A DNA stretch of 64,000 nt from Reticulitermes speratus (GCA_021186555.1 JAJKFL010000006.1:40235478-40299477); one strand, 5' to 3'. Positions 51,566-61,729 are shown, counted from the first letter of the stretch. The notes: generated by a model not told the origin, from the sequence alone. Program-made: numbers and translations.

Positions 51566-52387
51566 TTAGATAGATAGGTGTATAGATAGATAGATAGATA
51601 GATAGATAGACAGATAGATAGGTAGATAGATAGATAGGTAGATAGATAGATAGATAGGTAGAAAGATAGATAGACAGACAGATAGATAGATAGACATATA
51701 GATAGGTAGATAGATATATAGATAGATAGCCAGATAGATAGATAGGTAGATAGATAGGTGTAGGTAGATAGGTAGATAGATAGGATATAGACAGGTGTAG
51801 ATTTATTATAGATAGATAGTAGAGTAGTAGGTAGATAGATAGGTAGATAGATAGATAGATAGATGATGGATAGATAGACAGTAGATAGGTAATAGATAGA
51901 TAGTGATAGATAGACAGATAGATAGGTAGTAGATAGATAGATAGATAGATATATAGATGACAGATAGATAGGTAGATAGATAGATAGTAGATAGATAATA
52001 GATAGACATATAGATAGATAGATGGATAGATAGACAGATAGATAGATAGATATATAGATAGACAGATAGACAGATAGATAGGTAGATAGATAGGTAGATA
52101 AATAGATAGATAGACAGATAGATAGTAGATAGATGATAGATAGATAGACAGATAGATAGGTATATAGATAGATAGATAGACAGATAGATAGGTATATAGA
52201 TAGATAGACAGATAGATAGGTAGATAGATAGATAGGTAGATAATAGATAGATAGACAGATAGATCGGTAGATAGATAGATAGATAGACAGATAGTAGGTA
52301 TATAGATAGATAGATAGACAGATAGATAGGTATATAGATAGCTAGATAGATAGACAGATAGATAGGTAGATAGATAGATAGATAGGT

Positions 52388-52425
<38 letters not shown>

Positions 52426-52435
52426 CAGATAGAAA
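51566..52435. repeat. GATA microsatellite, about 0.87 kb
   Basis: Nearly continuous TAGA/GATA units interrupted by GACA, GGTA and TATA variants and occasional lost bases. GATA/GACA arrays are common in animal genomes. No coding potential. Confidence 0.97.
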
Positions 52436-52745
52436 GTTGTAAAACTTTTTTAATATTTTTCTTTAAGGTTATGTCTTTCTGTGTTTCCGTCTCTACGAAT
52501 TCAGCCCTCTTGCGTCTACTAGTTCAGTAATAACTTCTGAAAGTGTGGTTCTTTTAGACAGCTTGTAGGACTGCTTGAAGGCGACAACGTCCAAACTCAA
52601 CACATCAATACTCACAGGGAATCGTAAACACAGGGAAAAAATGAGTGAGTTTTCAATCTATGGTACAGATGTTCGAGCAGTCAAAATGGCACATGCCTTA
52701 AGACATCGAGTCTAGTTTCATAGGCATTTTTATAATAATAACATA
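52436..52745. other. Unannotated spacer
   Basis: No gene or repeat recognised. Confidence 0.45.
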
Positions 52746-52748
52746 ATA

Positions 52749-53352
52749 TACCGTATTAATTAGACATTAGGACGCCCTCTAATACAACATGCACCCACTT
52801 TTAAAAACCGACAGTCAGGAAATTCGGCAAATTTGACTTTTTGTATGTACAGTAGAACCCCGTATCCGCAGATTCGGTATTCGTGGTTTACCGCGGCCCG
52901 AAAATATTAACACATTCACTGCCAAAGTCGACCATGGTCGATTTCAGTCTTTACGTTTTCATGTGCCAGCGTCGACTTTAGTCGATCTAAAGTTTACTCT
53001 GCGTTTTTTATATACGGTTCGCTACTATCCGCGGTTTCGGGCATCCGCGGTAGGTCTTGGAACGTATCACCCGCGGATACGGGGGAACTACCCTACTGTA
53101 TCGTAAGGCATCAGTCTTTTTTTGCATTAAAGGTTTCTTTGTGCGATTCGACAATTTTTGCAAGCAATTGAATTTCACTATATCCGTAAAATTTACTATT
53201 CTTGTAACAAGGCCACTTTTTCTTCGAGGAAAATTATTTTTCGAGACTCTCGAAGAGTGAAAAGAATACCTCGAATTTAAGATGCGCCCTAATTTTTAGC
53301 CCGGAAAAAAATGCGAAAATAAAGCTCGTCTTAAATTCCAAACAATACGGTG
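52749..53352. mobile_element. Outer DNA element with ACCGTATT ends, host of a nested element
   Basis: Left end TACCGTATTAATTAGACATT with GGACGCCC; right end, read inward, ACCGTATTGTTTGGAATTTA with AGACGAGC. The inner halves also carry related GGGCGCATCTTAA and GACGCCCTCTAA blocks. It encloses the separate element at 52850-53101. No transposase. Confidence 0.6.
52848..53103. mobile_element. Nested pogo-like MITE
   Basis: Left TACAGTAGAACCCCGTATCC+GC; right, read inward, TACAGTAGGGTAGTTCCCCC+GTATCCGC. TA flanks on both sides. It is about 250 bp and contains repeated CCGCGG and GTCGAC/GTCGAT motifs (TCGACCATGGTCGA palindrome near 52928). Confidence 0.75.
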
Positions 53353-53394
53353 TTTTAAAGTAAGAAGAAAAACAGGTGATCGCCAGCATCACCT

Positions 53395-53505
53395 TTTAAG
53401 GCCAGTCTGTGTGGGATTTTTGGTAGGCAAAGTGGCACTTGGGCAGGTTTTACTCCAAGTAATTCGGTTTCCATTGACAATATCACGCCACCAATATTCC
53501 ATGCT
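53395..53505 (+). mobile_element. SINE-B fragment
   Basis: GGCCAGTCTGTGTGGGATTT, AAAGTGGCACTTGGGCAGGT and CCAAGTAATTCGGTTTCC follow the SINE-B body; head and tail are missing. Confidence 0.7.
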
Positions 53506-53594
53506 CAGTTATTCACCTATCAGCGACGCTACATAACCGATAGCTGTCGTAAAAACACACTAAAATTAAATAAAAGTGTTACCCCGCCATTACC

Positions 53595-53892
53595 AAAAGC
53601 AATCCCATTACAGGCCTGGGAGAGGCCGTTAAGGTTCCAGGAGGTTAAGGCTCCCAGATTTCTAGACAATCGGCAAATGTTGGTGGTAAGGTTGTCAGCC
53701 CTACGCACCGGCCGCCTTTACCCCCCAGGAAATACTCCTGGTACTCATTTCTGTTGGAGGCTGAGTCGACTCCAGGGCCAAGGTGCGACCGAAAGGATCA
53801 TGTTAATGAAAAATTCCAATGACACCATCGGGAATCGAACCGGTAACCTTCCGGCTTGTAGCGCAGTGCCTCAACCAACTGCGCCCCCCCAT
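53595..53892 (-). mobile_element. SINE-C, nearly complete
   Basis: Minus strand: GGCGCAGTTGGTTGAGGCAC head, GCTACAAGCCGGAAGGTTAC, GGTTCGATTCCCGATGG B box, CATTGGAATTTTTCATTAAC, GGAGTCGACTCAGCCTCCAA, then GGGCTGACAACCTTACCACC and CCTCCTGGAACCTTAACGGC. Confidence 0.88.
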
Positions 53893-54715
53893 GATTACCA
53901 CACGATATAAAGTTGGGCGCTGGCTTAAGATGATTTAATTTCTGCCCGCTTAACTCATATGTGGCAAGTTTTATCTGTCAGAGAATGTCCGAGCGAACTG
54001 TTTTTCAGAGAGCATAGGGTCGGGCGTCCCTAGGGACAGTCGGCAGGTATCTGCTACCAGCTTCTACAGCCCCTAATGAAAAATACACGGTATTTATACC
54101 CAGATTACCCGGCACTTAGAGGGAGGTGGGCCCGTGTACAGCACTTAAAATTTCTCCCACCCCATTCCAGCCCGTTTCCATATTACGCTCTTAATTAATT
54201 CAAGCCGCCTCTATTGTCAGACATTAAACACATTAGCTTTTTATTTGAGCCAACTAAGCAGTTACATAGGCTCGCTTGGGAGATGAATAAGTGATGAATG
54301 GCGAAAAACGTATGAAGCGAGTCTGATATGGGATTTTATGACGAGGCTCTCGAGATGAACAGAGAAATGAGGGATTGCGGATCGAGCCACTTCTTCATCA
54401 TTCTCACAGCGCATGTGCTTGACATATCTGTGTGTGTGTGTGTGTTTGTAGGTTGCATTTTTGAAACTACGAATTGTATTTCTATAACATATGATGTTAT
54501 GGAGGCTGAATTATAAGATGTCCAAGTTAGTTTAAACATGTCGATCCCATACGAGTACATTCCTTACATTCAATGACATACAGCCTCGGCGCCTCAGTCG
54601 TTATCACAACAAGCAATGATATAGAATTTCGGAAAATCGGAATTTTATTTCCGAAAGGGACAGAAATTTTTCTGTCCTCCTAAGTAATATGTAAAGATAA
54701 ATTTTACCATACAAC
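53893..54715. other. Unannotated spacer
   Basis: No supported gene. A TG microsatellite lies near 54430-54446. Confidence 0.45.
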
Positions 54716-54719
54716 ATAT

Positions 54720-54978
54720 AATGAAGGTACAGAGAGGTATAAAGATATAGTTATACTCTTTATTTAGCCTCGACCTTAGAAGGGGGTGTGGGTGATCAAC
54801 GCTACACCCCTGCCACTTTACCACCGTGAAGGAAATCTGATACTCGTTGTAGAGGGGGATGTGTGGGCCGCCGGACAAGACTGGATAAGTATGGAAAACC
54901 TCGCCCGCACTGGAGATCAAACCCCGGACCACCCAGTCAGTAGCGGGTCGCTATACTGACTGCTATCTCGGCCATATG
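54720..54978 (-). mobile_element. SINE-D, complete but diverged
   Basis: Minus strand: GAGATAGCAGTCAGTATAGC head, CCGGGGTTTGATCTCCAGTG B-box region, GGGCGAGGTTTTCCATACTT, GGTAAAGTGGCAGGGGTGTA, and GTCGAGGCTAAATAAAGAGT with CTCTCTGTACCTTCAT at the end. Confidence 0.8.
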
Positions 54979-55185
54979 TGATATTTACAGTAGGATATTT
55001 CTCCGGGAGTAAAGTGGTCGAGGTGTGAAGATGAACAGTATTTTCATTCAGTGATGTAGTTTAAAAACACGCAGAGCTGTACACTTACTTACCATACGTC
55101 TTCGTGAAGCTTTTTCAGTTACTTAAGAAGAGAGACTTCAGTTTACTTTATAATATATACGTCACTCAAATTGAAACTTAATATC
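54979..55185. other. Unannotated spacer
   Basis: Nothing recognised. Confidence 0.4.
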
Positions 55186-55189
55186 TCCT

Positions 55190-55885
55190 CAACAAGACAC
55201 GCAATGTAAGTATAAACGTAACATTGAGGTGCCTCCGCGTAACCACTCTTGCTGTGGAGAAGCGATAAGTGTTACATATTCTGAGTGTGTGTCTGTTAGC
55301 CTTAGTTATCTGGCATGCAAGCGCATGCGCCGTATTATATTGCCATCTGTGGCCTGTCTGGTTGTACCATATTTTTACACATTATCTCATAAACGGCACG
55401 ATTTTCGGGGAAAAATTACTGAACATAAAATGTGTATTTTGATTTTCTCTACAAGTTTTGTTGACACATCTCTCATTCTAAGAAGAATTCAGCGAGATAT
55501 TACCATAAATGTACATAGATCTTCATGTAAAGTACTCGTTATTTTGTCAGATTTTAATGAAACTTGAATTTCCTCAACAAATTTTATATTATTTTCACCG
55601 TGCATTTTCATATAATGTTTTGCAAAACAATTAAATGCACATTCAATGTCACTATTTATTATAGTTATCAGTTACTATGGGGTAGTTGTTAACTATAATA
55701 AATAGTGACATTGGATGTGCATTTAGTTGTTTTGCAAAACATTCCTCAACAAAGTTTCGAAAAATACTCATGTATCAAATTTCATAAAAATCCGTCCAGT
55801 GAAAGCCGAGTTGTTCCATGCGTACAGACGGACGGGCAGACATGACGAAGCTAATAGTCGTTTTTCGCAATTTTCCAAAGGCACC
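55190..55885 (-). repeat. Dispersed repeat R1, inverted copy with an insertion
   Basis: The minus strand follows the 34.8-kb copy block by block (GGAAAATTGCGAAAAACGAC, GTCTGCCCGTCCGTCTGTAC, GCATGGAACAACTCGGCTTT, and the GCGCATGCGCTTGCATGC region near 55325). It is interrupted at 55582-55741 by an insertion flanked by a 12-bp direct repeat. Confidence 0.8.
55570..55753. mobile_element. Palindromic insertion in R1 with 12-bp direct repeats
   Basis: TTCCTCAACAAA occurs at 55570-55581 and 55742-55753; the R1 copy at 34.9 kb has a single related site (TTTTCTCGGCAGA on its minus strand). The inserted 160 bp contains two 54-bp arms (55614-55667 and 55690-55743) that are inverted repeats with two mismatches, starting AATGTTTTGCAAAACAA. 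A non-palindromic relative lies at 29105-29165. Confidence 0.75.
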
Positions 55886-56600
55886 CAAAAATAATTAGTT
55901 GCAAAAAATCTCTTACATTGCATACAACTTAAATCAACTGTGTTTTGCAAATGATCTTTGAAACACGCATTTTTTTTACACATTGTAACTCTATAACGAA
56001 ATACGTGTAGAAAAAAATACCATTTATGGCGAAGTACTGTTGTGATGATTGTGCAGTAAACGAGCATGAAAACGCGTCTCACTTCTGTTGTTAAAAAAGG
56101 ATATTCAGATGTAATTTGTAATTGACGCCGTGTAATTTGGATGATATGTATTAGGTGTTCGGAAAAACGTACTCCCTCCATCTTCAGGGCAGACAGATTC
56201 ATCCGAAAAGTTCATACTTATCAATAAAACTACACGGCGTCACATACCAAGAGACTATAATTATAAAAACAGAAAAAATTATGAAAACTCCCTCATCTAA
56301 AACAGTTTCGAAGCCTACGAGAGGACAGGCGGTGAAGATGAAGACATCAGATCATCACCCAAAAGCTTGGAACGTAAAGTGACGTTAACGGAAGAAATCT
56401 ACATTACCGACATCAGGTGTTTCCTCTGCTGCAAAAATCGAAGGCTTAATCTGTATTGAAGCCGTATCAAGTTATTACTTACATAAACAAAGTTTGGTGC
56501 AGGGAAGCAGGGTCTGGCGCGAGGGGAAAGCTGTTGGGGAAATGAATTATTGACAGAGGGTGAGACTTTGTCTGCGGGCTGCCTGTCAGCCAGGCGGTCG
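55886..56600. other. Spacer with a short relative of the 87-bp unit
   Basis: No gene is seen. At 56225-56262 the run AAACTACACGGCGTCACATA, then CCAAGAGACTATAATT, resembles AACCTACACGGCGTCATATC and CACAAGACTAGAATT of the 87-bp minisatellite at 46.4 kb. Confidence 0.45.
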
Positions 56601-56949
56601 TGGCCGGTTTCAACTCTTATCCTGTAGTTTAAACATAGGCAGAATCAGGATCATAAGATTGAAACGTTGGTTGTTCCGAAAATAATGCCTCCAAATTTTT
56701 AACTCGCAAGTATGATAGTAAAAACGAATTTTTTCTGTGTTACGGGAATACTTAAACCTTCCCGTCCATACACTGCAAGTTTCACAACTCTCCGCCAGAT
56801 AGCGCAGCTGTAGTAGTGTATCAAAATGGAGGGTGACATCGACGTGCTTTTGAAGCGGCGATGCGTGATCGAAATTAGGATGTTGTTTCTGACAAAATTC
56901 CCAGTGCAAGGTCTTCGTTCTAAATAACATCAGGGTAAAGAATAATAAG

Positions 56950-57540
56950 CCAATCTCAGTGGCCGCGCGGTCTAAGGCGTGGGTCTGCGGCCGCTCGCTT
57001 ACTGGGATCGTGGGTTTGAATCCCACCGGGGGCATGGATGTTTGTGTTGTGTTTGTTGTAAGGACGGTAGCATGGAACGTAAAAAAGTCACATGAAGGAC
57101 GAAAGGATTTAAAACAGTACAAAAATGGATCAAAGGGGGAAAACCCCGGACAGGAAAAACAAAAAAAAAAAAAAAATCCCGCCGGGCGCATGAATGTTTG
57201 TGTTGTGTTTGTTGTATAGTATCGAACATTAAGTGACATGAAGGACAGAAGGATTTAAAAAAGCACAAAATGGATCACAGGAAAAAAACGAAACAGGAAA
57301 AAAATCCCAGTGGGGCGCGATTTTTCTAAAAAAAAAAAAAAAATCCCGCCGGGCATGGATGTCTGTCTCTTGCGAGTGTTGTATTTTGTCAGGTAGAGGT
57401 CTCTGCGACGAGCTGGTCACTCGTCCAGAGGAGTCCTACCGAGTAGGGTGTGTCTGAATGAGTGTGATCGTGAAGCCTCGAAAATGAGGCGGCCTAGGCC
57501 CCAAGGGGCTGTCGAGCCATTGGGGGGGGGGGGGGGAAGA
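56950..57540 (+). mobile_element. Composite SINE-A cluster with two tail types
   Basis: A SINE-A head (56953-57035: GTGGCCGCGCGGTCTAAGGC, B box GGGTTTGAATCCCACCGG) runs into a tail with TGTTGTGTTTGTTGTAAGGA and ATGAAGGACGAAAGGATTTA. A second copy of this tail follows at about 57180-57345 after CCCGCCGGGCGCATG. A standard SINE-A 3' half then appears at 57346 (CCCGCCGGGCATGGATGTCT, GGTAGAGGTCTCTGCGACGA) up to a G run at 57522-57536. Each junction is an A-run followed by ATCCCGCCGGG. Confidence 0.85.
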
Positions 57541-57544
57541 TTAA

Positions 57545-57690
57545 TGAGAAAGGAATTGCGAGTGGGAACATGAAATGTACGGACGGTGTTGACGGAATGG
57601 AATCTTATAAGAATGAGACCTAAAGGACGTCCAAATAACAGATGGAAAGATAAAGAGCTAATTGATTTTAAGAAATTAAAAGTGAACAAC
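57545..57690 (+). pseudogene. Decayed non-LTR retrotransposon C-terminal fragment
   Basis: The plus strand encodes RMRPKGRPNNRWKDKELIDF after a broken stretch. This is a Gly-Arg-Pro-x-x-Arg-Trp tail similar in style to ORF2 ends of other families in the window. Confidence 0.5.
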
Positions 57691-58235
57691 TAGACGTATT
57701 TCTTTAAAGACAGAAAAGCCTCGTGTGAACTGTTGCAGAAGACCAAAACCCACAAAGGGTTGTAGTGGCAGCAGCAGCAGAAGGAGAAAGAACATTTTTT
57801 AAAATTAAACACACAGCAAGGATTGTTTTCACTTTCTTCTGTCCGCCCACATGTAACAGCTTCCACATTCATGGGGTCTTGCTATTAACCATTTGCAGTT
57901 AAAATTATTCTTGTTACTTCCAACAATCTGGCACAACTCAATTTTCCATCAAATCTCTGATCTTCAAACTTTAAAAGCAGTCGTTATATAACCGGAATAT
58001 AAGGAAAACCAATACTTCAAAATAACGTGTCGATTTGTGCTCGACATTGTAATAGGTACAGCGTAAAGTGCTGTCGAGCTGAACTCGACATAGGACCCAT
58101 ACTGGCTAAAATTTGTTGCAACATTACAGTTTAATTTAAAATAAGACCTAACGGACACTTTACAAGCAGACACGTGCGTCTATGCGCGCATTTCAATTCT
58201 AACTTGCTGAATATTAGTAGTGACGAAAATTCCAG
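57691..58235. other. Unannotated spacer
   Basis: No gene or repeat recognised. Confidence 0.45.
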
Positions 58236-58239
58236 AGGA

Positions 58240-58512
58240 AACCTAGGTCATGGGCTGGACGGTACGGACTTCGATTCCCAGCAAGGCCGAAAGATTTTTG
58301 TTTTTCTAAACATTAATAGCGACTGGGCCCCAACCAGCCTCCTATTTAATGGCCAGGGGGGGGGGCGTAATTGGTAAATTGGGGGGGGGTAAATTGGCTG
58401 GGTCGTGATGCTGAATATTCACATCCTTCTAGTGTTGAATGTTAAGAACGAGTGGATCTATACCTCTGCTCTCCCAATGCACCTTCATAGCGTGATATGG
58501 ACAAATTTATCT
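58240..58512 (+). mobile_element. SINE-D, diverged
   Basis: GGTCATGGGCTGGACGGTAC, CGATTCCCAGCAAGGCCGAA, AGATTTTTGTTTTTC, GGGCCCCAACCAGCCTCCTA, G-run segments near 58357 and 58381, and AATGTTAAGAACGAGTGGAT with CTCTGCTCTCCCAATGCACC. Confidence 0.75.
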
Positions 58513-58789
58513 TTTCTCTCACTGAAGAATGTACTTGATCTCCAATACACTTTTCCTGCAAGCTCTAAGATTTTGGTCACAATTGAGGTCATCGGATCAA
58601 AAGCGCCAGAACTATTACTCTATGCCTAGATTTGTGCTTCTCTACCTTCAAAACTCAACAGACTGTCTTCCCAGCACCCACAAACATTACCAAATTCTTG
58701 AGCTGTCTGTAATAAGCAAATGAAGATTTCTACAGCATGAAATTATATGTCTAAAATTCATCAAAAAATTAAATAGAAAAAGATAATTT

Positions 58790-59022
58790 GCCCTGTGCTT
58801 GTCATAAGTCACAGAGGGGAAGTAGAGGTTTAGCTCCATTCATTCTTAACCTAAACACTGGGTGGAGGTGTATGGTTAACTTCACGCCCTGGTCGCTATA
58901 CCCCCGGGAAAGAACCCGGTACCCATTTTACAGGACTGTGGGTGGGCACCAAAACCGATTTGGCGGTTTTGGGGAAGAGAATAATATTTCTTCCCTGCCG
59001 GGATTCGAACACCGGATTGTCA
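58790..59022 (-). mobile_element. SINE-D copy
   Basis: Minus strand: B-box region GGTGTTCGAATCCCGGCAGG, GGTTTTGGTGCCCACCCACA, GGGTACCGGGTTCTTTCCCG, GTGAAGTTAACCATACACCT, and TTAGGTTAAGAATGAATGGA at the tail. Confidence 0.8.
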
Positions 59023-60055
59023 CGTCACATATTCATATTAATATCATTGATTAAAATATAATTGAATATGCTAATACGACTTATTTCAATCGAATATTAA
59101 TTCCTTTCACGAGAATTAATAAAAAATGAGTAGTGAAATTCCAGTAGCTGTTACGTTATGCGTATATTTCCTAAATTGTTCCACCTGGTGTCGACTCCAG
59201 TTCCTCCGGTCGATGGAGGCACTACCAGCGGAATCGAAGAGTCGGCCGGGTGTGCTTTGTTTCCATCGCTGAAAGTCTCCGCTGGGAGCGCTACATGCCA
59301 AAATGACGTTAAAAGCTTTACAATGCATTATTTAACCCGGCACGTACAGTGGTCGGAGCCACGGGAAGCTTGCTGCTTCAGGGAAACTCCTTGTCAAGAC
59401 TGTGGCCTTTTGTAGAGCCACAAGTGCAGAACGTACATGAGAAATACTAGCCCTCGTTCTTCGGGGCGAGTCAGCTGATTTTAGGGTTCTAAAAGATCAG
59501 AATATCTTGGTTACAAAGTTAACATGTCATTGTAATCTAATGTCTAAAATAAACATTTTCGATTCAAAATTATTATATAGTGTTTGAAGTTGTGACTTCT
59601 GGGTACTGACATTTCGAAGGAGCACAATATCTCGATTTTAGAATTAAATACTAGATAATATAGTAACCCGAAAGTCATATTTGGAAACATTCCTTCGTGT
59701 GACTTATTTATGTACGTATTTATTTGTAGTTAATATAAGGGCGCTCTCTGTTATCAGACTGTATATCGCCACATGAGTAGAAGATAATGAACAATGGACA
59801 GGAATATAAGTTTAAGGAAAAGTTCCTGGCCTATTTTAAAGTCCTACTCTTTAAAGTTGACTCTATCCATCCCGCTTAATCGCCATTTTAATACTAAATT
59901 AGGAACTACTATCCTAAATTTTTTTAATTTTTAAATTTTAAGTTTAAAAAATTTTACACCACACCGTTTGTGTTAAATGACACATCACCAAGATAAAAGT
60001 CGATTGTAATTTATATTTTATATTAGTTGCGAGATGTCACAAAATTTTACATTTT
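59023..60055. other. Unannotated spacer
   Basis: No supported gene. Overlapping short frames at 59116-59415 on both strands have no recognisable domain. The rest is AT-rich. Confidence 0.45.
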
Positions 60056-60064
60056 TATATTGAG

Positions 60065-60200
60065 TTAATTATATATATATATATATATATAAACAAAACA
60101 CCTGATAATGACCGGCTTGATCGAAACATGTAGTGTTTGAAAAAGAAATAGTAATAAATATAGGTTTTGTTAGACGGAATTCGTGGTGTTATTTATGTAA
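60065..60200 (+). repeat. M2 repeat with stem-loop motif
   Basis: A TA microsatellite (60071-60090), then ACCTGATAATGACCGGCTTG, ATCGAAACATGTAGTGTTTG and the shared flank GTTAGACGGAATTCGTGGTG with TTATTTATG. It is a close relative of 26400-26515, with one stem mismatch (GACC against GATC). Confidence 0.75.
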
Positions 60201-60925
60201 GCTACACTTTCATTTTTTTTTTGGAGGAGTGAGGAAAACAAGCAAAAGGCTCAGTCAGTATTATCTGTGTTCCGGAATATATTTGAAACAAAAGCTTTAG
60301 AATCAAAAGCTCTAAGCTTCTTGATATGATAACTGATTTGTTTTGGGGCTGTAAAAAAATTTTTTCCAACTGTGTAGTATGTGTAAACAGAAGAGACAAG
60401 TAGAAGCAGGAAAGAAAGAAAGAAAGAAAGAAAATAAACAAAGCACAAAGATAGAAAGACAGAAAAAAGAAAGGACAGACAAAAAGAAAAAAAAACACAG
60501 GCAGACAGATGAAAACAAAGAAATAAAGACATGCCAGTAAGCGGCCAGCATGCATATTTAGAAACAACGAGCGATTTAAATTTGTTGTTTGGTTTGCTGA
60601 AGAATTTCAAACCTCTCTGATAACAAAAAGCAAGTGGTCGTTAGTTTTGGTCAGAGTATCTCCATCAGGGACCGCTTTTCTGTTTTGCGAAACATTTTGA
60701 AAACTTCATACAGCACTGTGTGTTGGTTGGCATTATAATACGTTTCATTGTAAGCACTGCATCTAGATATATGGTTTACCATCGCACTGGTACAAACAAG
60801 TCTCCCTTCTGAATAACCTTCCGGTTAGGCAGAGCTGTGCTCACTGTCTTTTTTCTTTGTAGACTCTCACGTTATGTCACTCTTATCATTATAAAGTTTA
60901 AAGTCAATATTCTAATAGTCTCAAC
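60201..60925. other. Spacer with AAAG-rich tract
   Basis: An AAAGAAAG simple repeat lies at 60410-60500. No gene. Confidence 0.5.
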
Positions 60926-60929
60926 AAAA

Positions 60930-61240
60930 GAGAGGCCTTCTTGATAACCCTGTAGTTACTTAGATACTCAAGATCTTGCCCGCATTTTGTTCAAACTGTA
61001 AGTTAATTGCCGTGTTCACAATAATTTACCTGTGGTCACTAGTCAGAGTCAAATTCAGTCCACAACCTTCCATACTCTTCCTTTAATATTCGTTTTAATA
61101 TTATTTTTCAAACTTTTCAAAAATTTTCAAATTTTCTGGCCGAAATTTTGTAAGCATTTTTTCTTCCAAGTCTTCTATGAGTCCTTCACTTTCAGTCTCC
61201 TTATTTGATCCTCTTTTAGCGTTTTCTGAGAAGTACAATG
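60930..61240 (-). pseudogene. Very decayed retrotransposon 3' UTR
   Basis: Minus strand blocks resembling GAACAAAATGCGGGCAAGAT and CAAGAAGGCCTCTC sit in the same order as the 3' UTR of the 15.2-kb element, but with many changes. Confidence 0.4.
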
Positions 61241-61324
61241 ATAAAGCCCCTTGTCTCTCACCTATCTTGGTTTCGAGCATTCACTCAGCACCCCATCCTC
61301 AAACGACTTCCCTGAATGAAAGAC

Positions 61325-61432
61325 CCCAGGAACATAGGAAGGATTAAGCCAATGTCCTCATCGGGAATCGAACCCGCGACCTTCCGGCTTGTAGCGCAGT
61401 GCCTCAACCAACTGCGCCAAGGCGTGCCCCTG
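61325..61432 (-). mobile_element. SINE-C head fragment
   Basis: Minus strand: GGCACGCCTTGGCGCAGTTG, GTTGAGGCACTGCGCTACAA, GCCGGAAGGTCGCGGGTTCG, ATTCCCGATGAGGAC. This is the best preserved SINE-C head in the window; the body is missing. Confidence 0.85.
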
Positions 61433-61449
61433 CTTAATAAAGTGCCAGG

Positions 61450-61725
61450 TTTTAAGTACATGGGGAGTTGAGGTACAGCTCCACGCATTATTAACCTCGG
61501 CTTTATATACAGATGACAGCTTAGCGTCACGCTCCGGTCGTTTTACCGCGGAGAAAGAGCCCAGTTGCATCCAGCCGACAGAAGAATTGGTGGGCCCCAG
61601 GGCCTGTCTAAACGCTTTAGAGAAAAGAGTTTCTTGTCTCTGCTGGCTGTTTGATTATGGTTTCTCTCTCTTGAAGATCTTAGCCTGGCCACTGTACTAA
61701 CTGAACTATTAGGTTCCTGCCAGCT
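61450..61725 (-). mobile_element. SINE-D copy
   Basis: Minus strand: head region TAGTTCAGTTAGTACAGTGG, GGCCCTGGGGCCCACCAATT, ACTGGGCTCTTTCTCCGCGG, TAAAACGACCGGAGCGTGAC, and GCCGAGGTTAATAATGCGTG with GAGCTGTACCTC at the end. Confidence 0.8.
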
Positions 61726-61729
61726 AACC

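Noticed and set aside
51566-52435. Short open frames in the GATA tract
   Set aside because: Microsatellite translation (Tyr/Leu/Ser/Ile repeats) with no gene context.
59116-59415. Overlapping open frames on both strands
   Set aside because: Neither contains a recognisable domain. Antisense overlap of similar length is typical of chance frames in moderate GC DNA.
25600-60120. Calling the GAAAC stem-loop a functional hammerhead ribozyme
   Set aside because: Most copies have an extra base before the stem and some change the conserved CUGA or GA positions. Helix I and III pairing and a cleavage site could not be established by eye.
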